Positions 34,771 to 42,417 of a stretch of 64,000 bases of DNA are shown piece after piece. How positions within the stretch are numbered: the stretch's first letter is position 1; every line of letters begins with the position of its first letter. The stretch spans positions 21,489 to 85,488 of the forward strand of contig JAHQWL010000092.1 of assembly GCA_029856155.1 (NCBI GenBank), in the 5' to 3' direction. Made by a program: the position numbers and the translations under genes. This stretch comes from Promethearchaeia archaeon. GTDB lineage: Archaea; Asgardarchaeota; Lokiarchaeia; Sigyniarchaeales; SOKP01. The notes under the pieces are model-generated. The model was not told the origin of the DNA, did not search any database, and saw only the letters and a list, made by a program, of their open reading frames with translations.

Positions 34771-34917
34771 TTGTGGACTAATAATTATCAATTTCCTCCA
34801 AAAAGTCGAATATAAAGGGTGGGTTATCGTTCCCTTCATAGAATTAATAATCTTAATAATTAACCCCAAATTAATTGTGATGAACAATTAAAGATTGTTA
34901 TTTAAAGGTCTCTTTGT

Positions 34918-36252
34918 ATGAGAAAAAAAGTTATTATCATTGGCGCTCTAGGGATGGACTTTCACGTCTTTAACACAGTCTTTAGAGACAATGAAGAATA
35001 TGATGTTATAGCATTTACTATTGCAGGAGAACAAAACGTTGGTACCACGGACGAAACGGAAAGGAAATTTCCTGCTGTATTGGCTGGTAAATTATATCCT
35101 AATGGAATTCCGATGGTCTCAGAAGATTTACTTGAAGATTATATAAGAAAATATGAAGTAGATGAAGTAGTATTTGCCTATTCTGACGTATCTCATGAAG
35201 AAGTAATGCATAAAGCCTCAAGAGCTCTTGCTGCAGGTGCTAATTACCGATTAATTTCTGGAAGATTCACCCAACTCAAAGCTAATAAACCTATGGTTGC
35301 TATATGTGCTGTAAGAACTGGATGTGGAAAAAGTCAAGTTTCTCGAGCTACATATCGATATTTACAGAGTAAGGGATATAAAGTTGTAGCAATTCGTGAA
35401 CCAATGCCTTATGGTGATCTGGTGCAACAAAATGTCATGAGATTTGAAAAATATGAAGATCTAGATAAATATGATTGCACTATTGAAGAACGTGAAGAAT
35501 ATGAACCTTATATTAGGCAGGGATTAGTAATTTATTCAGGAGTTGACTACGAGAAGATAATTAGAGAAGCTGAAAAAGAAGCAGATGTAATTATTTTTGA
35601 TGGGGGAAATAATGAAATTTCTTTCTATATTACTGATTTGCTTTTTATTGTTGTTGATCCATTAAGGCCCGGACATGAAAATAAATATCATCCCGGTGAA
35701 GTTAATGCAAAATACGCTGATGTCTTCGTAATAAACAAGATGAACAGTGCTAAACCAGAAGATGTTAAAATCGTGGAAAAAAATCTTAATGAGTTAAATC
35801 CAAAAGCAGTAAAAGTTTATACAAATTCAGTAGTTAAAGCAGAAGATCCATTAAAACTGAAGGGAAAGAAGGTTGTAGTCGTAGAAGATGGTCCTACCTT
35901 AACTCATGGAGGTATGGCAATTGGTGCAGCATATGTCGCTGCTAAAAACGCAGAAGCGAAAATAGTAGATCCTAGAAAATTCTTAGTGGGGTCTATGAAA
36001 GAAGTATACGAGGATTTTCCTCAAATCACGCAAATAGTGCCTGCCATGGGATACACAGACCAACAAATAGAAGATTTAGAAAAAACTCTTAACAATGTAA
36101 AAGCAGATATTATTTTAAATGGAAGTCCCATAGATCTAACGAAATTAATTAAAACTAACAAACCAATTGTAAAAGTTTCATATGATATCGAGTCAATTGG
36201 AAGTCCAACAATAGAAGAAGTGCTTGATAGTTTTATTAAGAAAAATCTCTAA
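34918..36252 (+). CDS. Cyclic 2,3-diphosphoglycerate synthetase homologue (COG2403 P-loop protein)
   Basis: A 444-residue cytoplasmic P-loop protein. The first ~130 residues are a Rossmann-like domain (VIIIGALGMDFHVFNTVF). The second part has a Walker A-like AVRTGCGKSQ at about residue 137 and the acidic IIFDGGNNE. The family includes the methanogen enzyme that closes 2,3-diphosphoglycerate into the cyclic solute and P-loop proteins of unproven function, so the product name is tentative. Length matches the family. A downstream gene follows at 35 bp, so the two may be co-transcribed. Promoter-like AT-rich DNA lies upstream. Confidence 0.75.
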   Translation: MRKKVIIIGALGMDFHVFNTVFRDNEEYDVIAFTIAGEQNVGTTDETERKFPAVLAGKLYPNGIPMVSEDLLEDYIRKYEVDEVVFAYSDVSHEEVMHKASRALAAGANYRLISGRFTQLKANKPMVAICAVRTGCGKSQVSRATYRYLQSKGYKVVAIREPMPYGDLVQQNVMRFEKYEDLDKYDCTIEEREEYEPYIRQGLVIYSGVDYEKIIREAEKEADVIIFDGGNNEISFYITDLLFIVVDPLRPGHENKYHPGEVNAKYADVFVINKMNSAKPEDVKIVEKNLNELNPKAVKVYTNSVVKAEDPLKLKGKKVVVVEDGPTLTHGGMAIGAAYVAAKNAEAKIVDPRKFLVGSMKEVYEDFPQITQIVPAMGYTDQQIEDLEKTLNNVKADIILNGSPIDLTKLIKTNKPIVKVSYDIESIGSPTIEEVLDSFIKKNL

Positions 36253-36287
36253 ATTTCTTTTTATCTTTCTAATTTTTATATTCTATC

Positions 36288-37040
36288 ATGGCCAAAAAAA
36301 GAAAAAAGCATGTAAAACGTGGTCATCAAATAGCCATACTTATTGGTTTCCATGATAATGATGCTGTTTTTTGGAAAATATATAGTGAAAATATTAAGTT
36401 TCACAGCAGGATAAAACGTGGAAGGAAGAGAAAAAGTCAAAATAAAAAGCACTTGTATCATTTTCATGAGGAAATCATTAACACATTAAGACCTATAATT
36501 AAAGAAGGTATCAGAAGTGTAATACTACTCTCCCCACCGAAAGATGAATATTCAAATGAGTTTCTTAATCACGTTAATAAACATCATTCATGGCTATTAA
36601 AAAAAGGAGATAGACAGGTTGTTTTTTCTAAAATCATAGCTAATCAAGCGAAGACTCAAAAGGATGTCTATTACCTAAAAACTCAAGAATATTTTAGAGA
36701 TATCGTTGATGAAACTTCAAATCAAGAAGGATTGTTAATTTTAGAAGAATTGAAAGAAATTATTAACAAAAATGAAAAATTCTCTAAAATCCTTTATACT
36801 TGGAGAGAAATCGAAAATGAACTGAGATTGATTAAAAAAAATCCTAATTTACCTAAACCAAATTATATTATTCTAACTGAAGAATATCAAAAGAATCCAA
36901 AAAATAGAAATAAAATGCAACGGATACTACAAATCGCAAGAAATCTTGAGATTAAAACTAAAATTGTTAAGCTAGAATCCGAGGCAGGTACTATCGTCGA
37001 CCAATTTGGAGGATTAATCTGTTATATTAGAAAAAAGTGA
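36288..37040 (+). CDS. eRF1/Pelota-like (baeRF-type) protein
   Basis: A 250-residue basic protein. The N-terminus is very Lys/Arg-rich (MAKKRKKHVKRGHQ) and leads into IAILIGFHDNDAVFWKIY. The middle VILLSPPKDEYSNEFLNHV resembles the central domain of Pelota/eRF1. The end GTIVDQFGGLICYIRKK resembles the closing strand of the eRF1 C-terminal domain (GGI-x-A-x-LRY). These features suggest the bacterial/archaeal eRF1-related proteins thought to act in ribosome rescue or quality control. No GGQ motif is present, so peptide release is not expected. It lies 35 bp after the cDPGS homologue. Confidence 0.55.
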   Translation: MAKKRKKHVKRGHQIAILIGFHDNDAVFWKIYSENIKFHSRIKRGRKRKSQNKKHLYHFHEEIINTLRPIIKEGIRSVILLSPPKDEYSNEFLNHVNKHHSWLLKKGDRQVVFSKIIANQAKTQKDVYYLKTQEYFRDIVDETSNQEGLLILEELKEIINKNEKFSKILYTWREIENELRLIKKNPNLPKPNYIILTEEYQKNPKNRNKMQRILQIARNLEIKTKIVKLESEAGTIVDQFGGLICYIRKK

Positions 37041-37094
37041 TGAATTTATTTTTTTTATCCTACAATTAAGAAGTTTCATCATTTATTTTTATTT

Positions 37095-37595
37095 TTAGCC
37101 CTTTTTCATATAATGGATATAAATCCCGAGCCCTATGAAAAAAACTCCTAAATCCATTGATAAGGCTCCAATCCAAGTACGATATACTCCAAGTCCTATT
37201 TTTACTGCATCATCAAAAAGAAGTGGTACTCCAGTCGCATTAGGATTTATTACACTCATTGGCCATCCAATCAGATCTAAAACCCAATGGCTAAAAACTA
37301 CTATTCCTATAATCAATGTGGTATTTAAGTCAATCATACTCCAACTTATTGATTTGTTTGTTTTATCTTGTTCCTTCTTTGAATTTATATATGCTGTAAT
37401 GAATGCTGTTATTATCATAGCTATAATTGTCCAAACAACCGACATAAAGAGACCATGCGAAATCCATATTGCAGATAAGAAAACAAAGGATAATATATCA
37501 ATAAACATGGAACTTATTAATAGAATCCAAAGAGGTATTCGAGGAGCAAATCGCTTGGTAGCAAATCCTATTCCAAGATGAGCTAAAGCAGGCAT
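37095..37595 (-). CDS. YdjM-like membrane protein
   Basis: A 166-residue protein with about four membrane helices. The His at residue 6 (ALAHLGIGFATKRF), the DILSF segment and SHWVLDLIGWP follow the pattern of YdjM/LexA-regulated inner-membrane proteins, once called membrane-bound metal-dependent hydrolases. These His and Asp residues could bind a metal. Real function is unknown. It stands alone on the minus strand, convergent with the eRF1-like gene. Confidence 0.65.
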   Translation of the reverse strand: MPALAHLGIGFATKRFAPRIPLWILLISSMFIDILSFVFLSAIWISHGLFMSVVWTIIAMIITAFITAYINSKKEQDKTNKSISWSMIDLNTTLIIGIVVFSHWVLDLIGWPMSVINPNATGVPLLFDDAVKIGLGVYRTWIGALSMDLGVFFIGLGIYIHYMKKG

Positions 37596-37731
37596 AATAA
37601 TTGAATAAAGAAATTTTAATATTAAAATTATTTAGTCCGATTTTTAATAAAAAAGTTGTAATCTCAATATATTCCCAATTTTATAACATTAAGAAATTTT
37701 GGTACTTAAATCCATTTTCACAAACCAAAGA

Positions 37732-37744
37732 TTTATATATAAAA
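37732..37744 (+). promoter_or_regulatory. TATA box of the EFR1/TetR/flavodoxin operon
   Basis: TTTATATATAAAA is the clearest archaeal TATA element in the window. It lies about 95 bp before the EFR1 start and immediately before three operator-like repeats, which would cover the transcription start. Confidence 0.6.
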
Positions 37745-37746
37745 AC

Positions 37747-37795
37747 TTACTCATAGTAATTATATTACCATTAGTAAGTATTCTACTATGGGTAA
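37747..37795. promoter_or_regulatory. Three tandem operator sites, 18-bp spacing
   Basis: Three 13-bp inverted repeats occur at 37747 (TTACTCATAGTAA, perfect), 37765 (TTACCATTAGTAA) and 37783 (CTACTATGGGTAA). Their starts are exactly 18 bp apart, so each lies on a regularly rotated helix face. They directly follow the TATA box. The TetR gene downstream is the likely binding protein, giving autoregulated repression of the operon. Confidence 0.65.
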
Positions 37796-37830
37796 GTGAT
37801 TAAAAAACTAAGAAAAGAAAGGTTATGAGT

Positions 37831-38772
37831 ATGGTTTTCGAAATTTATTATTTTTCAGGTACTGGCAATTCACTTTACGTTGCCGAAGAATTGCGACAAC
37901 ACATTCTGGATTTAAAACTCATTCCAATTGCAGCGTTATTAAATAAAAAATCATATGAGAAAAAAATAGATATTAAAACTAATGCAAAATCTATTGGTTT
38001 TGTTTTTCCTTGTCATGGAGTAACAATTCCGGTTCCAGTGAAAAGATTCTTAAAATCCCTCGATCTGAAATCTTCTGAGTATCTTTTTGCAATTGTGACC
38101 CGTGGGGGATCTGTTTTTCGCGGTTTTGCCGCTATTGACAAAATCCTACGTAAAAAGGGAAAGCAATTAGACGCAAGCTTTGTCATCAATATGGGTATGA
38201 ATGATCCAAAATTAAAATCCTTTAACATCCCTACCAATGAGGAGTTAAAAGCGATTGAAATGAAAGTGCAGGAAAAACTCGAAATAATTCAAAAGATTAT
38301 AACTAATCATGAAATATTTCACGACATAACTAGCGGGATTTCATTTTCACGTTTTAAATCATTTAATTATATTTTAGAAAGACTTGTGCCATTTACATTG
38401 CACCATATAGCCACAAAAGTTAAAAAGTATTTTTATGTAAATACTAATTGCATAGGATGTGGAATTTGTGAGAAAGTGTGCCTTTCGCAGAAGATTACTA
38501 TAGTTAACGACAGACCTATTTGGCAGAGAAATATTGAGTGTTATTACTGTTATGCATGCCTGAATTTTTGTCCTACACAAGCAATTCAAATTTACTCAAA
38601 GTTTTACATGAAATCCTTCACTGAAGAGAAAGGAAGATATCCGCATCCATATGCTCAAGTAAAAGATATGGTTAATCAAAAGTCAAATCTCTCTCCAGCT
38701 TTGGATAACCAAAGTAGACACCTTACTATTGGTAACAAAAAAAAACTTGTAATAACGCAACCAGAAAGATAA
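37831..38772 (+). CDS. EFR1-type flavodoxin-ferredoxin fusion
   Basis: A redox protein with an N-terminal flavodoxin domain (YYFSGTGNSLYVAEE, FPCHGVTIP) and C-terminal 2x[4Fe-4S] ferredoxin (CIGCGICEKVC and CYYCYACLNFCP). This is the EFR1-family architecture for low-potential electron transfer. The ATG at 37831 is chosen over 37825 because AAAGG lies 8 nt before it. The last ~50 residues are polar and variable. It heads a cluster with a TetR regulator and a flavodoxin, controlled by the triple operator upstream. Confidence 0.88.
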   Translation: MVFEIYYFSGTGNSLYVAEELRQHILDLKLIPIAALLNKKSYEKKIDIKTNAKSIGFVFPCHGVTIPVPVKRFLKSLDLKSSEYLFAIVTRGGSVFRGFAAIDKILRKKGKQLDASFVINMGMNDPKLKSFNIPTNEELKAIEMKVQEKLEIIQKIITNHEIFHDITSGISFSRFKSFNYILERLVPFTLHHIATKVKKYFYVNTNCIGCGICEKVCLSQKITIVNDRPIWQRNIECYYCYACLNFCPTQAIQIYSKFYMKSFTEEKGRYPHPYAQVKDMVNQKSNLSPALDNQSRHLTIGNKKKLVITQPER

Positions 38773-38791
38773 AAATAAGTGGTGAACTAAA

Positions 38792-39469
38792 ATTTCAAAA
38801 TTATCTAGAAGAGAGCGCGAAACTTTACAACGTCGCAATGAAATTTTGAAAGCTGCTGAAAATAGATTTTTCGAAAAAAGTTATGATGAAGTTTCCATGG
38901 ATGATATTGCTAGTGATTTAGAGCTTTCTAAGACGGCACTTTATTATCATTTTAAAAATAAAGCTTCATTATATTTTGCTGTAGTAATTAAAGGCGAGGT
39001 TATCCTTAGAGATAAATTTAAAAATGCTGTACAAAAAGAGGCAACCGGATTGGGAAAAATAATAAGCATAATTCATAATTTCTCTGAATATATACAAAAA
39101 TATTCAGATTATTATCGCCTTAATCTTTCAGTCAGAGTACCACGATTTATGAATATGCTTCAAAAATGTGAAGACGGAATCCCAGAAATTGAAAATGCAG
39201 AAGAATATGCTGGATTAAAAAAAGAATTACTTGATATAATAACTGAAACTATCAAGTTAGGAATCCAGGATGGTACAATGAGAAAAGACTTAGATCCAAT
39301 ACAGACTGTAATGTTTTTAGGGTCTGCCATTGAGGATATGGTATACTTATCTCCTGTAAATCAATTACTCTTAGAGATGAGTGGTGCCACTGCAGAGGGA
39401 TATCTTAAACACTCAATTGACTTGTTATTGCAAGGGATAGCTAATAAAAAAAATAAAGAAAAATGGTGA
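38792..39469 (+). CDS. TetR-family transcription regulator (probable ATT start)
   Basis: A TetR repressor of about 226 residues with the N-terminal HTH visible in SMDDIASDLELSKTALYYHFKNKASLYF. The track's TTG at 38846 cuts off the first helix. The in-frame sequence SKLSRRERETLQRRNEILKAAE upstream is typical of TetR N-termini. No ATG/GTG/TTG lies between the preceding stop and that stretch. GGTG at 38781-38784 lies 7 nt before ATT at 38792, making AUU the best start. It is 20 bp after EFR1 and 6 bp before the flavodoxin gene. It likely binds the 18-bp-spaced sites at 37747-37795. Confidence 0.8.
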   Translation: MSKLSRRERETLQRRNEILKAAENRFFEKSYDEVSMDDIASDLELSKTALYYHFKNKASLYFAVVIKGEVILRDKFKNAVQKEATGLGKIISIIHNFSEYIQKYSDYYRLNLSVRVPRFMNMLQKCEDGIPEIENAEEYAGLKKELLDIITETIKLGIQDGTMRKDLDPIQTVMFLGSAIEDMVYLSPVNQLLLEMSGATAEGYLKHSIDLLLQGIANKKNKEKW

Positions 39470-39475
39470 TAAAAA

Positions 39476-40042
39476 TTGGAAAAAAGCAAAATATTAATTG
39501 TTTATGGTACTCGTTACGGAGCGACAACTGGTACCGCAGAAGAGATTGGTAAAGTTCTTCGGGATGATGAAGGATTTGAGGTAAAAGTTGTAAATCTCAA
39601 AGAAGAGAAGGTCAAAGATGTCAAGGAATATGATCTTGTTATTATTGGAAGTGGAATGAAAATGGACATGTGGACGAGTAAAGCTAAAGCCTTTTTAAAC
39701 AAGTTTAGCAGTGAACTTAAGAAAAAGAAAGTGGCAATCTTCGTGTCTTCAGGAGGGCGAGCACTCATGGAATATAAAGGAGAATATGATGAAATAAGTA
39801 GAATTACTAAAAAATATCTTGAAGAAAAAGCTTCTAAATATGATTTGAATCCAATCTCGATGACCATGTTTGGAGGTATCTGGAATTATAACCAGATGGG
39901 TAAAATTTACAGAAAATTCTTAGATCCAGAAAAAGAGAATTTCGCTCCGGCAGGGTTTAAAGAAACAGAGCCAGGAGTTTACGATTCAAGAAATTGGGAT
40001 GAGATTCGTAAATGGGCTAAAGATTTAGCCAGTAAGATATAA
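39476..40042 (+). CDS. Flavodoxin-domain protein
   Basis: A 188-residue flavodoxin-like FMN protein. ILIVYGTRYGATTGTAEEIGKVL forms the phosphate-binding loop, followed by DLVIIGSGMKMDMWTSKAKAFL and FVSSGGRALMEY. It resembles HemG-type and general redox flavodoxins. The start is a TTG 6 bp after the TetR gene, with ribosome site GGTG upstream. It probably exchanges electrons with the EFR1 ferredoxin of the same operon, and the specific partner enzyme is not known. Confidence 0.85.
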   Translation: MEKSKILIVYGTRYGATTGTAEEIGKVLRDDEGFEVKVVNLKEEKVKDVKEYDLVIIGSGMKMDMWTSKAKAFLNKFSSELKKKKVAIFVSSGGRALMEYKGEYDEISRITKKYLEEKASKYDLNPISMTMFGGIWNYNQMGKIYRKFLDPEKENFAPAGFKETEPGVYDSRNWDEIRKWAKDLASKI

Positions 40043-40199
40043 AACAACCTTAATTGGAGTAAATTGTCTTAAAACACTTTTTTATATTTCTTTTTTAAAT
40101 TCATTTAAATAATATTTAATTCAAAAGTCTCATTAAATCATCCATAGTTTAAAATAGTGTTTTTGATTTAATAATTAGAACTTAATGGATTGAAAATCT

Positions 40200-42380
40200 A
40201 TGATTTTAGCAGAAAAGAAATATGAAATCCAGGATGTCCAAAAAGGCTATGCAAATCGGACCTTATATATCAATCTTTCTAAAAATGAGATTGCTATTAA
40301 ACCAGTTTCTGATGAAATGAAAGAAAAATTTATTGGGGGGAAAGGTTTTGATTTATGGCTTATGTGGAATTCACTTCCGAAAGATAAAGTAATTAAGTGG
40401 GACGATCCTGAAAATGAAATATGTATTTCCTCTGGACCATTAGGAGGGAGTATCTTCTATCCAGGATCAGGTAAATCATTGGTGACTTCAATTTCTCCTT
40501 TAACAGGTATAATTGTGGATAGCAATGTAGGTGGTTACTTTGGACCATATCTTAAATTTTCTGGATTTGATGCTATTGAGATTCAAGGAAAAGCTGAACA
40601 CCATGTGATAATAATTATTGATGGAGTAGAAGGTTCAATCCATATAAAAAAAGTAGAATATTCGGATGAATTTTCAGAATATTCCCATGAACTCACTCAA
40701 CAATTAACAGAAAAATATGCTAAAGATGATGCTGAAAAAAGACAAATCTCAGTTGTTAGCAGTGGTCCAGCAGCTAGACATTCAAAATGGGGGATGTTAA
40801 ATTTTTCTTGGTATACAACAACACGTAAACATGCTTCTGTCAAGCAAGCTGGGAGGGGGGGAATAGGAACTGTATTTGCTAATAAAAATATAAAGGCACT
40901 AGTTTGTCGTTCTCCTAGAGTGACAATAAAATCAAATAATCCAGCAGATTTAGAGGCAGCTCGAGAATTAGGCAGAATCCATAGTAAAGAAATTGTAGAA
41001 ATTGATTCTTCACAGAATGAAATGAGGCGAGTTGGGACTGGTTATTTACCGGAGATTATGAATGTGGTTGATCTTCTTCCAACGGAAAATTTCAGGTATG
41101 GTTCTCATAAAGAGATCAAGGATAAAAACATACCTTATAATCGTGAAGAGATGCGTAAGGTTTATCATGTTAAAGAAGGAACAGACGGCTGTTGGATTGG
41201 CTGTACAATGTCTTGCTCACACTATACTCTTGGACATAAAGTCATGACTGGTCCATTTAAAGGTCAAGAGGTAATAGTTGATGGCCCTGAATATGAAACT
41301 ATCGCAGGATGTGGTTCCAATTGGGGTGTTTGGGATGTAAATTGGGTACTTGAAGTAAACTTCTACTGTGATACATATGGATTAGACACAATTTCAGTAG
41401 GAACGGGAATTGGTTTTGTAATGGAATGTTATGAGAAAGGGATATTAAATAAAGAAATAACGGGAGGACTTGAGCTTAATTTTGGAAATGCAAAGGCTGC
41501 AGTAGAATTATTACACCAAATGGCTTTAGGAGAAGGATTTGGAGTTATTATTGGTAAGGGAATAAGAGAAATGAAAAAATATTTTGCCGAAAACTATGGT
41601 GGTGATCCTCAATTTCTACACGATATTGGAATGGAACATAAAGGATTAGAATTTTCAGAATATATAACAAAGGAATCTCTCGCTCAACAAGGAGGATATG
41701 GCTTAGCACTCAAAGGACCACAACATGACGAAGCTTGGTTAATTTTTGAAGATATGGTAAGAAATACAATTCCAACTTTTGAGGATAAAGCCAAGGCACT
41801 TCGATGGTTCCCTTATTGGCGTACTTGGTTTGGTTTAAATGGTCTTTGCAAACTTCCTTGGAACGATGCGATAGGACCTCAAAATAAGGAGCTTACAGTG
41901 AAAGATCCTAAAACAGGAGAACTCCTACAAGCAAGGATACCTTATCATGTTGAATGGTATGCTAAATATTTTTCAGCTGTTACTGGGAGAAATTCAACAC
42001 CAGATGATCTCATAACAATGTCTGAAAGAGTATACAATTTCCAAAGAATTTTTAATATACGGCTAGGTCAAGGGTTACGAGAAGGGGATTCAAATTTCCC
42101 ATATAGAGCAATGGGACCAGTAACGCCATTAGAATATGAGAGTCGTCAGGAAAGATATGATACTCAACTTAAAGAGTTAGGATTTGAAATATCTGGCAAA
42201 AATACAGATGATAAGATAAAAATTCTAAGAAAACATCGCGAGGAGCAATATTCAAAACTTCAAGATGCAGTTTATAAAGAACGCGGATGGAATCAAAATG
42301 GTTGTCCTACAATCGAAAAAGTTAAAGAGTTAGGAATTGATTATGAAGATGTCATAAAATTCATAAAACCTCATCAATGA
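40200..42380 (+). CDS. Aldehyde ferredoxin oxidoreductase-family tungsten/molybdenum enzyme
   Basis: A 726-residue AOR-family oxidoreductase, which oxidises aldehydes to acids with ferredoxin, or a related reaction. The N-terminal pterin-binding domain shows FIGGKGFDLWLMWNSLP, ISSGPLGGS and KQAGRGGIGTVFANKNIKALV. The cluster motif reads GCWIGCTMSC, with Cys spacing x3-x3 rather than the usual x2-x3. The fourth Cys is probably in NGLCKLPW. The length is longer than classical AOR (about 605). It lies 37 bp before the FAD enzyme genes, so it may act on an aldehyde produced from amines or amino acids there. Substrate unproven. Confidence 0.88.
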   Translation: MILAEKKYEIQDVQKGYANRTLYINLSKNEIAIKPVSDEMKEKFIGGKGFDLWLMWNSLPKDKVIKWDDPENEICISSGPLGGSIFYPGSGKSLVTSISPLTGIIVDSNVGGYFGPYLKFSGFDAIEIQGKAEHHVIIIIDGVEGSIHIKKVEYSDEFSEYSHELTQQLTEKYAKDDAEKRQISVVSSGPAARHSKWGMLNFSWYTTTRKHASVKQAGRGGIGTVFANKNIKALVCRSPRVTIKSNNPADLEAARELGRIHSKEIVEIDSSQNEMRRVGTGYLPEIMNVVDLLPTENFRYGSHKEIKDKNIPYNREEMRKVYHVKEGTDGCWIGCTMSCSHYTLGHKVMTGPFKGQEVIVDGPEYETIAGCGSNWGVWDVNWVLEVNFYCDTYGLDTISVGTGIGFVMECYEKGILNKEITGGLELNFGNAKAAVELLHQMALGEGFGVIIGKGIREMKKYFAENYGGDPQFLHDIGMEHKGLEFSEYITKESLAQQGGYGLALKGPQHDEAWLIFEDMVRNTIPTFEDKAKALRWFPYWRTWFGLNGLCKLPWNDAIGPQNKELTVKDPKTGELLQARIPYHVEWYAKYFSAVTGRNSTPDDLITMSERVYNFQRIFNIRLGQGLREGDSNFPYRAMGPVTPLEYESRQERYDTQLKELGFEISGKNTDDKIKILRKHREEQYSKLQDAVYKERGWNQNGCPTIEKVKELGIDYEDVIKFIKPHQ

Positions 42381-42417
42381 ATATTCTTATTCTTAATAAT
42401 TTATAATTAGATTCCAT

